Assembly: GCF_900167275.1 (NCBI RefSeq)
Contig: NZ_FUWX01000004.1
Coordinates: forward strand, 62,001 to 126,000
Reading direction: 5' to 3'
Source: Cetobacterium ceti
Lineage (GTDB): Bacteria > Fusobacteriota > Fusobacteriia > Fusobacteriales > Fusobacteriaceae
DNA: 64,000 bases
In this document: positions 44,347-52,908 of the stretch, piece after piece
Numbering within the stretch: the stretch's first letter is position 1
Layout: each line of letters starts with the position of its first letter
Notes under the pieces: model-generated
Databases searched by the model: none
Told to the model about the DNA's origin: nothing
Seen by the model: the letters and a program-made list of their open reading frames with translations, nothing else
Made by a program: the position numbers and the translations under genes

Positions 44347-45919
44347 CTGTATTTGTTCCCATTTCATATAAAATTTCATTGAGAAGAATAGCATTTTTCT
44401 CACTCATTAAAATAACTAATCTATTTCCAGGCTCAATTTCCGTGGAACCATTAGGGATAATTTCTATACCATCTTTTTGAATACCAACGACTAAAACTCC
44501 TTCAGGCCAAATAACTTCAGATAATTTCTTACCATCTAAATAGGATTCAGAAGCTACTGGAACTAAAATAACAGTTTTACTTGTATCGTCTTCCTCTTCA
44601 ATTTTAATATCTTTATCCATTCTTTTATATAAAATATCATAAACAGGTTCTAATTTTAAAATTTCAGTAACAAAGTAAGCAATAACTCCAACAGTTGTTA
44701 ATGCTAGAAGATGTTCAAATGTTCCTGTCATTTCAAGTATAAGAATAACACCAGTTATAGGGGCTCTAACAACTGCAACAAAATATCCAGCCATTCCAAG
44801 AACCATATAATGAGGAATAAATTCAGGACCTACATGTAAAAAATTAATTAAAATAAGAGCATACATTTTACCTAAAATAGCTCCTAGTACAAGCATAGGT
44901 AAGAAAATTCCTCCTGGGAATCCAGTTGAATATGATAGTGTAGTAAATAATAATTTAACTATAAATAAAACGGCTAAAAATATAAATGTTGTTTTAGTAT
45001 GAACTAAATCTTCAACTAAAGCGTGTCCTCCACCTGTAACATCAGGAAGAATAAAGCAAAGAATAAAAGATAAAGTCATAACAGAACCAATTTTAATATA
45101 TTTGTGTAAAGTACAATTTTTAAAACAATCTTGTGTTTTTAAAAGTGTAAGTGTAAATAATTTTCCAAAGATAGCGATTATTATTCCAAAAATAATAAAT
45201 AGTGCAAATTGGAAATAAGGACTTATAGTCATAGGATATGTAACTTTAAATGTAAATGCTGGAGCAATACCAAAAATACGTCTTCCTACGAAATCAGAAG
45301 CAGCACTTGCAAGTAAAGTACAAATTAATAATTTTGCAGAAAAATATTTATGTAATTCTTCTAAACTAAAAATAGCACCTGCTAATGGAGCACCAAAAGC
45401 TGCAGCTAAACCAGCACTAGCACCACTAGTAACAAGATATTTTTTTTCAATATAATTTGTTTTGAAAATTCTATTGATTCCAAATCCAAGATAGGAACCA
45501 AGTTGAACAGAAGGACCTTCTCTTCCTAAAGAAAGACCTGAACCGATACCTAAAAGTCCACCTATGAATTTACCTAAAAGTTCAGTGAACCATTTGTGAT
45601 AAGTAAGTTGTCTAAGAATGATAGCTTTAACTTGTGGGATTCCACTTCCTGCTATAGTAGGTAATTTTTTAGAAATAATGGCTACCACCACACCACAAAT
45701 CATGAATAAAATCCATGCTTTTAAAAGAAATACAGGATCGTGAAGCTGATCCATAGTTAGATAAGTTTTTCTAAGAACATCAGCCCAATGTAGCAAGTAT
45801 CTATAAAGAGATACAATTACACCAGTTAATAATCCAGTAATTAAACAAAGAAGATAAAGAAAAGTATTTTCTTTTTTCAGAAATTTAATATTATCTTCGG
45901 AATTTAAATTTTCACTCAT
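44333..45919 (-). CDS. ClC-family chloride transporter with C-terminal RCK_C (TrkA-C) domain
   Basis: About 528 residues. ClC selectivity motifs are visible: GSGIPQVKAI, GREGPSVQLG (with the gating glutamate), and GFPGGIFLPMLV. About 10-11 hydrophobic helices fill residues 25-435, and a TrkA-C/RCK_C domain (about 450-525) ends the protein. It is probably a Cl-/H+ antiporter used in acid or ionic stress. A frame reaches 45964, but the GGAGG site suits the ATG at 45919. The hairpin after ffs lies just upstream and leaves no obvious promoter of its own. Confidence 0.9.
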   Translation of the reverse strand: MSENLNSEDNIKFLKKENTFLYLLCLITGLLTGVIVSLYRYLLHWADVLRKTYLTMDQLHDPVFLLKAWILFMICGVVVAIISKKLPTIAGSGIPQVKAIILRQLTYHKWFTELLGKFIGGLLGIGSGLSLGREGPSVQLGSYLGFGINRIFKTNYIEKKYLVTSGASAGLAAAFGAPLAGAIFSLEELHKYFSAKLLICTLLASAASDFVGRRIFGIAPAFTFKVTYPMTISPYFQFALFIIFGIIIAIFGKLFTLTLLKTQDCFKNCTLHKYIKIGSVMTLSFILCFILPDVTGGGHALVEDLVHTKTTFIFLAVLFIVKLLFTTLSYSTGFPGGIFLPMLVLGAILGKMYALILINFLHVGPEFIPHYMVLGMAGYFVAVVRAPITGVILILEMTGTFEHLLALTTVGVIAYFVTEILKLEPVYDILYKRMDKDIKIEEEDDTSKTVILVPVASESYLDGKKLSEVIWPEGVLVVGIQKDGIEIIPNGSTEIEPGNRLVILMSEKNAILLNEILYEMGTNTEKIS

Positions 45920-45949
45920 AAAATTTAATCCTCCAGTTGTAAAGTTAAT

Positions 45950-45982
45950 AAAAAAATGGGCCACTCAATATAGAGCTACCCT
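45950..45982 (-). terminator. Terminator of the SRP RNA gene
   Basis: On the minus strand an imperfect 9-bp hairpin (about 45958-45982, GGG/CCC base with G-U and one mismatch) is followed by seven T. It follows ffs by about 25 bases. Confidence 0.6.
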
Positions 45983-46007
45983 TTTGATTACTTTATAAAT
46001 ATTAAGT

Positions 46008-46124
46008 GTCACAGAACTCAGATGAGCTACTTGCACCCATATTGAATACCTTAATGCTGCTTCCTTCCAGATCTGACATGGTTCGATAACAATATGCCGC
46101 AAGGTCCATTCCTTGCTCTGTGAC
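46008..46124 (-). ncRNA. ffs: Signal recognition particle RNA, small bacterial (4.5S) type
   Basis: The minus strand carries the universal SRP core: GTCAGATCTGGAAGGAAGCA with the GGAA tetraloop and the AGCAG internal loop (around 46056-46078). The ends pair: GTCACAG at 46118-46124 with CTGTGAC at 46008-46014, giving about 117 nt, a small hairpin-type RNA without an Alu domain. A strong promoter ends about 7 bases before the 5' end. It binds Ffh and directs membrane proteins to the translocon. Confidence 0.9.
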
Positions 46125-46131
46125 GGTTAAA

Positions 46132-46160
46132 ATTATAACATAAAGTTAATTAATAGTCAA
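46132..46160 (-). promoter_or_regulatory. Promoter of ffs
   Basis: On the minus strand TTGACT (46155-46160), 17 bases, TATAAT (46132-46137) with TG before the -10. The predicted start of transcription is at about 46125, exactly the 5' end of the SRP RNA. Confidence 0.85.
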
Positions 46161-46166
46161 GAATGG

Positions 46167-46943
46167 TTAGATATATTTTTTTAAAAGAATTTTAAATTTA
46201 TCTTTTTTACTTTTTCCCATTTCCTCTTCATAGAGAAATTTACCATATTTTTTAATAGTTATAATATCTTTTTCCTTTAACACAAAACTTTTATTTTTAA
46301 TTAAAATATAGTTTATTAAAACTTGGCCATTTTCAATAAGAGAAACAGCTTCATTTCTTGAAAGATTAGTACAGTTAGAAACTATAGAGTCTAATCTGAT
46401 AGAGGAAACAGTGCATGAAATATTTTTAAAATTAAAAGGAGGAATTTCATTAGAAAAGATTTCTTTTACAGAAACTTTAATTTTATTTATCTCTTTTAAT
46501 TCTTTTTCAATAATAGAAAAAGTATCTTTTTTAGTTATAGAATAAGCAATGTTATCTTTTAAAATAATATCTCCAATAGCTTCTCTTTTAAGCCCTAAGG
46601 ACATAATTGTTCCTAAAAAGTCTTTATGTTCTAATGTTTTAAATTTATTAGAACAGTCCATTTTAAAATAAATAATATCTGGATTAAATTCCTCAAAATT
46701 AAAATCTTTTGGAGAAATAATAATATTTCTTTTTTCACTTTCACTATTTATACCAATAAATTTAAATTCTAAATTTTTAAATGGATTTCCTTGGGCAAGA
46801 ATTTTCCAAACATTAGGTGGAAAAAATAAATTAGTTTCAACAGGGTAAGAAATCTCCTCACTTAATAAAATATCTTCAAATAAATTGGCTAATATGTATT
46901 CATCAATACTTTGAAATAAACTTAAAAATGTTTTTTTGTTCAT
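46167..46943 (-). CDS. S4-domain RNA-binding protein, YlmH-like
   Basis: A 258-residue protein with an N-terminal helical region, a central RNA-binding-like domain (KDFLGTIMSLGLKREAIGDI is the YlmH signature), and a C-terminal S4 domain (about 180-240, SIRLDSIVSNCTNLSRNEA, LIENGQVLIN). YlmH acts on stalled ribosomes/peptidyl-tRNA in Gram-positives and belongs to the ylm group near sepF. It sits upstream of ffs on the same strand and 100 bases from the divergent pssA. No strong promoter is apparent. Confidence 0.85.
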   Translation of the reverse strand: MNKKTFLSLFQSIDEYILANLFEDILLSEEISYPVETNLFFPPNVWKILAQGNPFKNLEFKFIGINSESEKRNIIISPKDFNFEEFNPDIIYFKMDCSNKFKTLEHKDFLGTIMSLGLKREAIGDIILKDNIAYSITKKDTFSIIEKELKEINKIKVSVKEIFSNEIPPFNFKNISCTVSSIRLDSIVSNCTNLSRNEAVSLIENGQVLINYILIKNKSFVLKEKDIITIKKYGKFLYEEEMGKSKKDKFKILLKKYI

Positions 46944-46976
46944 AAATCCTCCATTGGTTATATAGGTACTCTTCAG

Positions 46977-47005
46977 TTGATTTTATAAGATATGTGTGAT
47001 AAAAT
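46977..47005 (+). promoter_or_regulatory. Promoter of pssA
   Basis: TTGATT (46977-46982), 17 bases, TAAAAT (47000-47005) preceded by TG-A. It lies 39 bases upstream of the pssA start. Confidence 0.68.
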
Positions 47006-47043
47006 CAAATAGATTTATCTGAAAAAGGGAGATGAAGTAATAA

Positions 47044-47748
47044 ATGGTGGAAAAGAAGTATATTGCCCCTAATGCAATAACGGCAGCCAATATGTTCTTA
47101 GGATACTTAAGTATAACAGCTTCAATTAATGGAGACTTTACTAAGGCAGTTTGGTTTGTTATTTTAGCAATGGTGTGTGATGGATTAGACGGAAAAACAG
47201 CAAGAAAGTTAGACGCATTTAGCGAATTTGGAAAGGAATTCGATTCCTTTTGCGATGCAATATCCTTTGGTTTAGCCCCAGCTATATTGGTATATTCAGT
47301 TTTAAAAAATAATATGGATGTAACTTCATTTATAATACCAGTATCATTTATATACGCTTTATGTGGTGTAATGAGACTTGTAAAGTTTAATATAGTAACA
47401 GTTGCTTCAAGTGAAAAAGACGATTTCAGTGGAATGCCAATTCCTTCAGGAGCAGCCATAGTATGTGGATACTATATGATTTCATATTATATGAATACAA
47501 ATTTTGGGATTAATATTTTTTCAACAGAGTTATTCATGGGAATAACTGTTATAGCTGCGATTTTAATGGTAAGTACAGTACCATTCCAAACTCCAGATAA
47601 AAGTTTTAATTTTATTCCTAAAAAACTAATGATACCTTTTGTAATTTTAGTAATAGCAACATTAAAATATAGTTTATTTATATTTACTTGTTTCTATGTA
47701 TTGAAAAATGTATTTAAATTTTTCTCAGGAAGATTACAAGGAAACTAA
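47044..47748 (+). CDS. pssA: CDP-diacylglycerol--serine O-phosphatidyltransferase
   Basis: A 234-residue multi-pass inner-membrane enzyme (about 6-7 hydrophobic segments) that makes phosphatidylserine, the precursor of phosphatidylethanolamine. The CDP-alcohol motif DGX2ARX8GX3DX3D is present as DGLDGKTARKLD with downstream EFDSFCD (about residues 40-65). The start PNAITAANMFLGYLSI is typical. It is monocistronic between its own promoter and terminator. An ATG followed by GTG begins the frame; a GGGAG site lies 12 bases upstream, a slightly long spacing. Confidence 0.92.
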   Translation: MVEKKYIAPNAITAANMFLGYLSITASINGDFTKAVWFVILAMVCDGLDGKTARKLDAFSEFGKEFDSFCDAISFGLAPAILVYSVLKNNMDVTSFIIPVSFIYALCGVMRLVKFNIVTVASSEKDDFSGMPIPSGAAIVCGYYMISYYMNTNFGINIFSTELFMGITVIAAILMVSTVPFQTPDKSFNFIPKKLMIPFVILVIATLKYSLFIFTCFYVLKNVFKFFSGRLQGN

Positions 47749-47773
47749 TCAACATATTAATAATGTAAAAAAT

Positions 47774-47820
47774 ATACCCGATAACCCTTCATAAAACGTA
47801 AGGATAGTCGGGTATTTTAT
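47774..47820 (+). terminator. Terminator after pssA
   Basis: ATACCCGA (47774-47781) pairs with TCGGGTAT (47808-47815), with an extended inner stem (ACCCTT with AAGGAT region), then TTTTATTTG. Confidence 0.72.
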
Positions 47821-47850
47821 TTGATAAAAAAAGTAAATTTATGATATAAT
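47821..47850 (+). promoter_or_regulatory. Promoter of the uvrD-lpx operon
   Basis: TTGATA (47821-47826), 18 bases, TATAAT (47845-47850) with TG-A before it (extended -10). It lies 20 bases upstream of the uvrD start. Confidence 0.75.
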
Positions 47851-47870
47851 TCTATACAAGGAGCAGGAAT

Positions 47871-50024
47871 ATGAGTATATTAGACAAATTAAATATAGAA
47901 CAAAAAAAAGCGGCAGAAACTTTAGAGGGACCTCTATTGATACTTGCAGGAGCGGGTTCTGGAAAAACAAGAACAATAACATATAGAATTGCATATATGA
48001 TAGAAGAGGTTGGAATATCTCCTTATAAGATTTTGGCTATGACCTTTACAAATAAAGCTGCAAAGGAAATGAGAGAAAGAGTTGAATCTTTAATTGGAGA
48101 TGAAGGGAAGAAAACAATGATTTCAACTTTCCACTCTTTTGGAGTAAGACTGTTAAGAATATATGGAGATAAATTAGGGTATAATTCGAATTTTACAATT
48201 TATGATGGAGATGACCAAAAAAAAGTTATTAAAACTATTTTAAAAGAATTAGTTGTAACAGATAAAGGTTTGACTGAGGCAATGATAGCATCTAGAATTT
48301 CAAAATTAAAAGAGGATGGAATAACTCCTGGTGAATATGAAATAAAAAATAAATTTGATAATAATTTTAAAATAGTTTCTGAAGTTTATAAAAGATACAA
48401 TGTAGCATTAAAAAATAATAATGGAATGGATTTTTCAGATATTTTAGTAAATACTTTAGAGCTTTTAAATAAGCAGGAAATATTGGAAAAATTACAGGAT
48501 AAATTTCAATATATAATGGTAGATGAATATCAAGATACAAATAATATTCAGTATCAAATTATAAATAAGTTAGCAGCAAAATATAAAAATCTATGTGTAG
48601 TTGGAGATGAAAATCAAAGTATTTATGGATTTAGAGGAGCTAATATAAAGAATATTTTAGATTTTGAAAAGGATTATCCCAATGCAAAAATTATAAAATT
48701 AGAAGAAAATTATCGTTCTACAGCTTGTATATTAGATGCGGCAAATGCAGTTATAAAAAACAATGCAAGTTCTAGGGATAAAAAACTTTGGACTCAAAAA
48801 TGTAAGGGAGATTTAATTAATCTTAAAAATTGTCAAGATGGTAGAGATGAGGTTAATTTTGTTTTAGAGGAAATTATAAAGGAAAAAAAAGCTGGAAGAA
48901 GTTATAAAGACTTTACAATTTTATATAGAACAAATGCACAATCTAGACTTTTTGAAGAGGGCCTTTTAAAATTTAATATACCATATAAAATTTTTGGTGG
49001 AATGCAATTTTATCAAAGAGCGGAAATTAAAGATATTTTAGCATATTTATCTGTTATAAATAATTATTTAGATAATGTAAACTTAACTAGAATTATAAAT
49101 GTTCCAAAGAGAAAAATAGGAGATAAGACCTTAGAAAAAATACTTAATTACAGTAAAGAAAAGGGTATATCTTTATATGAGGCTTTGGGAGAATTGGAAA
49201 ATATAGGACTAACACCTAGTGTAAAAATAGCTTTAGGAGAATTTTATACTTTAATGGAAGAATTAAGAGAAATCTCCTTAGAGGGAAGTGTATCAGAGTT
49301 ATTTGATAAATTAATAAGTGGAGTAGGATATTTTTCTTATTTAAGAAACTTATATGGTTTAGAGGGAGACAGTAGAATCGAAAACGTAGAAGAACTTAAA
49401 AATTCTATAGTTGAATTGGAAAAAATGGTAGAGTATCTATCTCTAAGAGAATATTTAGAAAATGTATCTTTAGTAAGTGCAACAGATGAACTTGATGGAG
49501 AAAGAGACTATGTAAAATTAATGACAATTCATAACTCGAAAGGATTAGAGTTTCCTGTAGTATTTTTAGTTGGAACTGAAGATGAAATTTTCCCAGGAAC
49601 GACAAAGGTAATGTTGAATAGAGAAGAATTAGAAGAGGAAAGAAGACTTTGCTATGTTGCCATTACAAGGGCAGAGGAAAAGTTATATATATCCTATGCA
49701 AATAGTAGATATTTATATGGTGATATGTCCTATAGAACAAAATCAAGATTTATAGAAGAGATTCCTATGGAATTATTAAATGAAGAAAGAAAAAAAATAG
49801 TAGAAAAACAATCACCAGTTAAAGGATTTAAGAATTTTATAAAAATAGATAAGATCCAAGAGTTGAATTTACCATATAAAATTGGAGAAAAGATTATTCA
49901 TAAAAAATTCGGTTTAGGAAAAATTGTAGGAATTAATGAGAAAAAAATAGAAATACAATTTGTAGATGGAAAAAGAGAAATAGCCTTAGCTCTTGCGGAT
50001 AAATTTATAACAAAGGATATTTAA
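47871..50024 (+). CDS. pcrA: ATP-dependent DNA helicase UvrD/PcrA
   Basis: A 717-residue SF1A 3'-5' helicase. Walker A GAGSGKTRT is at about residue 27, then Ia TFTNKAAKEMRER, II VDEYQDTN, III GDENQSIYGFRGA, and the late VI VAITRAEEKLYISYA. The C-terminal KIGEKIIHKKFGLGKIVGI resembles the PcrA tail that binds RNA polymerase. It unwinds DNA in excision repair and removes RecA or stalled complexes. It heads the lpx operon; lpxC starts 13 bases after its stop. Confidence 0.95.
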   Translation: MSILDKLNIEQKKAAETLEGPLLILAGAGSGKTRTITYRIAYMIEEVGISPYKILAMTFTNKAAKEMRERVESLIGDEGKKTMISTFHSFGVRLLRIYGDKLGYNSNFTIYDGDDQKKVIKTILKELVVTDKGLTEAMIASRISKLKEDGITPGEYEIKNKFDNNFKIVSEVYKRYNVALKNNNGMDFSDILVNTLELLNKQEILEKLQDKFQYIMVDEYQDTNNIQYQIINKLAAKYKNLCVVGDENQSIYGFRGANIKNILDFEKDYPNAKIIKLEENYRSTACILDAANAVIKNNASSRDKKLWTQKCKGDLINLKNCQDGRDEVNFVLEEIIKEKKAGRSYKDFTILYRTNAQSRLFEEGLLKFNIPYKIFGGMQFYQRAEIKDILAYLSVINNYLDNVNLTRIINVPKRKIGDKTLEKILNYSKEKGISLYEALGELENIGLTPSVKIALGEFYTLMEELREISLEGSVSELFDKLISGVGYFSYLRNLYGLEGDSRIENVEELKNSIVELEKMVEYLSLREYLENVSLVSATDELDGERDYVKLMTIHNSKGLEFPVVFLVGTEDEIFPGTTKVMLNREELEEERRLCYVAITRAEEKLYISYANSRYLYGDMSYRTKSRFIEEIPMELLNEERKKIVEKQSPVKGFKNFIKIDKIQELNLPYKIGEKIIHKKFGLGKIVGINEKKIEIQFVDGKREIALALADKFITKDI

Positions 50025-50037
50025 GGAGGATACTTTT

Positions 50038-50865
50038 TTGAAAAGAGTAACAATAAAAGAACCATTAACATATGAAGGAATTGGACTTCATAAGGGGGAA
50101 AAAATAAGTTTAAAACTTATACCAAGTGAAAACACTGGGATTATTTTTAAAAGAGTTGATTTAGAAGAGGGTAAAAATGAAATAGTTTTAGATATTAAAA
50201 ATACCTTTGATTTAACAAGAGGGACTAATTTAAAAAATGAATATGGAGCAGCTGTTTACACAATAGAACATTTTTTATCAGCTTTATATATGTTAAACAT
50301 AACAGATTTAATTGTTGAGTTAAATGGAAATGAATTACCTATTTGTGATGGAAGTGCAAAGACATTTATAGAAATAATAGAAAAAATTGGACTTAAAGAA
50401 CTTTCACAAAGTGTAGAACCGATAGTTATAAGAACACCAGTTTCAATAACTAAGGGAGATAAACATATAGTTGCACTACCATATGATGGATATAAATTAA
50501 CTTATTCTATTAGATTTGACCATAGTTTTTTAAAATCTCAAATGGCAGAATATGAAATAAATTTAGAAACTTATAAAAAAGAGATCAGTGGAGCAAGAAC
50601 ATTTGGATTTGATTATGAAATAGAATATTTAAAAAAGAATAACTTAGCCTTAGGAGGAACTTTAGATAATGCTATAGTTATTACTAAGGATGGAGTTTTA
50701 AATCCAGATGGGTTAAGATATGAAGATGAATTTGTAAGACATAAAATGTTAGATTTAATTGGAGATTTAAAGATTTTAAATAGACCTATTAAGGGGCATA
50801 TAATAGCAATAAAAGCTGGTCATGCTTTGGATATAGAGTTTGCAGAAATCTTATCAAATATATAA
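50038..50865 (+). CDS. lpxC: UDP-3-O-acyl-N-acetylglucosamine deacetylase
   Basis: A 275-residue zinc deacetylase, the first committed step of lipid A synthesis. Motifs: the opening TYEGIGLHKGEK, the zinc histidine in TIEHFLSALY (about 79), and HKMLDLIGDL with the later catalytic GHALDIEFA. The start is TTG, with a strong TAAGGAGGAT site about 10 bases upstream; no ATG is possible in frame nearby. It sits between uvrD and fabZ. The TTG start may restrain synthesis of this tightly controlled enzyme, which is inference. Confidence 0.95.
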   Translation: MKRVTIKEPLTYEGIGLHKGEKISLKLIPSENTGIIFKRVDLEEGKNEIVLDIKNTFDLTRGTNLKNEYGAAVYTIEHFLSALYMLNITDLIVELNGNELPICDGSAKTFIEIIEKIGLKELSQSVEPIVIRTPVSITKGDKHIVALPYDGYKLTYSIRFDHSFLKSQMAEYEINLETYKKEISGARTFGFDYEIEYLKKNNLALGGTLDNAIVITKDGVLNPDGLRYEDEFVRHKMLDLIGDLKILNRPIKGHIIAIKAGHALDIEFAEILSNI

Positions 50866-50888
50866 TTTTTAATTAGGAGGAACAAACC

Positions 50889-51317
50889 ATGGTTTTAGAC
50901 GTATTAGAAATAATGAAAAGAATTCCACACAGATATCCATTTTTATTAGTAGATAGAATTTTAGAGATGGACACAGAAAATTTAACAATTAAAGGATTAA
51001 AAAATGTAACTGCAAATGAAGAGTTTTTCCAAGGACATTTTCCAGGACACCCTATAATGCCTGGAGTATTAATTGTTGAAGGAATTGCACAGTGTTTAGG
51101 TGTACTAGTAATGGATGACGCAGGAGAAAAAGTTCCATACTTTGCAGCTATTGAAAATGTAAAATTTAAGGCCCCTGTAAGACCAGGAGATCAGTTAATA
51201 TATGAAGTTAAAGTAGATAAAATAAGAAGAAATATAGTAAAGGCAACAGGTGTGGCTAAAGTTGATGATAAAATTGTAACAGAGGTTGCATTCACATTTA
51301 CTATTATGGATAAATAA
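50889..51317 (+). CDS. fabZ: 3-hydroxyacyl-[acyl-carrier-protein] dehydratase FabZ
   Basis: A 142-residue hotdog-fold dehydratase of type II fatty acid synthesis. The catalytic histidine is in RIPHRYPFLLVDR (about residue 16), and the glutamate in PGVLIVEGIAQ (about 63). It competes with LpxC/LpxA for 3-hydroxyacyl-ACP, so its place between them balances lipid A and phospholipid. The stop overlaps the ATG of a longer lpxA frame by one base; the true lpxA start is probably the TTG at 51332. Confidence 0.96.
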   Translation: MVLDVLEIMKRIPHRYPFLLVDRILEMDTENLTIKGLKNVTANEEFFQGHFPGHPIMPGVLIVEGIAQCLGVLVMDDAGEKVPYFAAIENVKFKAPVRPGDQLIYEVKVDKIRRNIVKATGVAKVDDKIVTEVAFTFTIMDK

Positions 51318-51331
51318 TGGGAGGAATCAAG

Positions 51332-52105
51332 TTGGTTGAGATTCATAATACTGCTATAGTTGAGGAAGGAGCTATACTTGAAGAGGGAGTAAAAATAGGC
51401 CCTTTTTGTATAGTGGGAAAAGATGTAAAAATAGGAAAAAATACGGTTCTACAATCTCATGTTGTAGTTGAAGGGATTACAGAGATTGGAGAAAATAATA
51501 CTATCTATTCCTTTGTATCTATCGGAAAAGCCTCTCAAGATTTAAAATATAAGGGAGAACCAACAAAGACAATAATTGGAAATAATAATAGTATAAGAGA
51601 ATTTGTAACTATTCATAGAGGTACAGATGATAAGTGGGAAACAAGAGTTGGAAGTAATAATCTTTTAATGGCTTATGTCCATGTGGCTCACGATGTTGTA
51701 GTAGGAGATAATTGTATTTTAGCAAATGGAGTTACTCTTGCAGGACATGTGACAGTAGATAGTAATGCTATTATAGGAGGATTAACTCCTGTTCATCAAT
51801 TTTGTAGAATAGGATCATATGTTATGATCGGTGGAGGAAGTGCTGTAAATCAAGATATTTGTCCCTTTGTAATGGCGGAGGGAAATAAAGCTGAAGTTAG
51901 AGGACTAAATTCAGTTGGTCTTAGAAGAAGAGGATTTTCAGATGAGGAACTTTCTAATCTAAAAAAAGCTTATAGATTATTATTTAGAAAAGGATTACCT
52001 TTAAAGGAAGCTTTAAATGAATTAGACACTGATTTTTCAGGAGATAAAAATATAGAATATCTAGTTGATTTCATAAGAAATAGTACTAGGGGGATAACTA
52101 GATAA
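51332..52105 (+). CDS. lpxA: UDP-N-acetylglucosamine acyltransferase
   Basis: About 257 residues of left-handed parallel beta-helix built from hexapeptide repeats (V/I-x-I-G pattern, residues 5-180) and a helical C-terminus. LpxA adds the first 3-hydroxyacyl chain. The catalytic histidine is in AYVHVAHDVVVG (about 122). A frame from ATG 51317 exists, but its GGGAGGA would then be inside the coding start, while the TTG at 51332 follows that site by 6 bases and gives the family opening VEIHNTAIVEEGA. Overlaps lpxI by one base. Confidence 0.94.
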   Translation: MVEIHNTAIVEEGAILEEGVKIGPFCIVGKDVKIGKNTVLQSHVVVEGITEIGENNTIYSFVSIGKASQDLKYKGEPTKTIIGNNNSIREFVTIHRGTDDKWETRVGSNNLLMAYVHVAHDVVVGDNCILANGVTLAGHVTVDSNAIIGGLTPVHQFCRIGSYVMIGGGSAVNQDICPFVMAEGNKAEVRGLNSVGLRRRGFSDEELSNLKKAYRLLFRKGLPLKEALNELDTDFSGDKNIEYLVDFIRNSTRGITR

Positions 52106-52908
52106 TGAAAAAAATAGGGATAATAGTGGGCAACGGAATGTTGCCCTTATATTTCATAGAAGAAGCTGAAAATAAAGGGATTGAAACTTTTCCAATAGGT
52201 CTTTTAGATAGTGTAGAGGATAAAATAAAAAAACATAAAAATTATAAAAACTTTAATATTGGAGAAATCGGGAGTATAATAAAATATTTGCTTTTAAATG
52301 ATATAAAAGAAATAGTTATGCTAGGTAAGATTGAAAAGGATGTAATTTTTAAAGAAATGAATTTAGATTATTTCGGAGAGGAACTTTTAAAAAGACTTCC
52401 AGATAGGAAGGATGAAACTCTCCTTTTTGGTGTTATCTCTTTTTTAAGATTAAATAAGATAAAAGTTTTACCTCAAAATTTTCTTTTGAAAAATTTTATG
52501 TTTCAAGAAAAAGTTTATACGAAAAGATGCCCAAGTAAAGAGGATATGGAAACTATTAAAATAGGGATAGAAGCTGCAAAGGCTCTTTCAAAAGTAGATG
52601 CAGGACAAACAGTTGTTTGCAAAGATTCTTCAGTAGTTGCCCTAGAGGGAATAGAAGGAACAGATAAAACTATTTTAAGAGGTGGAACTTTAGCAGGAGA
52701 AGATTGTATAATTGTAAAAATGTCTAGACCACAACAGGATATGAGAGTAGATATTCCAGCTGTAGGAATAGAAACAGTGAAAAAAGCTGTGGAGATAAGA
52801 GCAAAGGGGATAGTAGCCGAAGGAAATAAAATGTTATTTCTAGATTCAAAGGAAGCTATTGACCTAGCAAATAAAAATAATATATTTATTATTGGAGTGA
52901 AAATATGA
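52105..52908 (+). CDS. lpxI: UDP-2,3-diacylglucosamine pyrophosphatase LpxI (DUF1009)
   Basis: A 267-residue DUF1009 protein. LpxI hydrolyses UDP-2,3-diacylglucosamine to lipid X and replaces LpxH in many diderms. Signatures are GIIVGNGMLPLYFIEEA at the N-terminus, GEIGSIIKYLL, and the C-terminal DAGQTVVCKDSSVVALEGIEGTDK (residue about 173-196, with DMRVDIPAVG after it). TAATG overlap with lpxA and a 4-base ATGA overlap with lpxB show translational coupling. Confidence 0.94.
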   Translation: MKKIGIIVGNGMLPLYFIEEAENKGIETFPIGLLDSVEDKIKKHKNYKNFNIGEIGSIIKYLLLNDIKEIVMLGKIEKDVIFKEMNLDYFGEELLKRLPDRKDETLLFGVISFLRLNKIKVLPQNFLLKNFMFQEKVYTKRCPSKEDMETIKIGIEAAKALSKVDAGQTVVCKDSSVVALEGIEGTDKTILRGGTLAGEDCIIVKMSRPQQDMRVDIPAVGIETVKKAVEIRAKGIVAEGNKMLFLDSKEAIDLANKNNIFIIGVKI

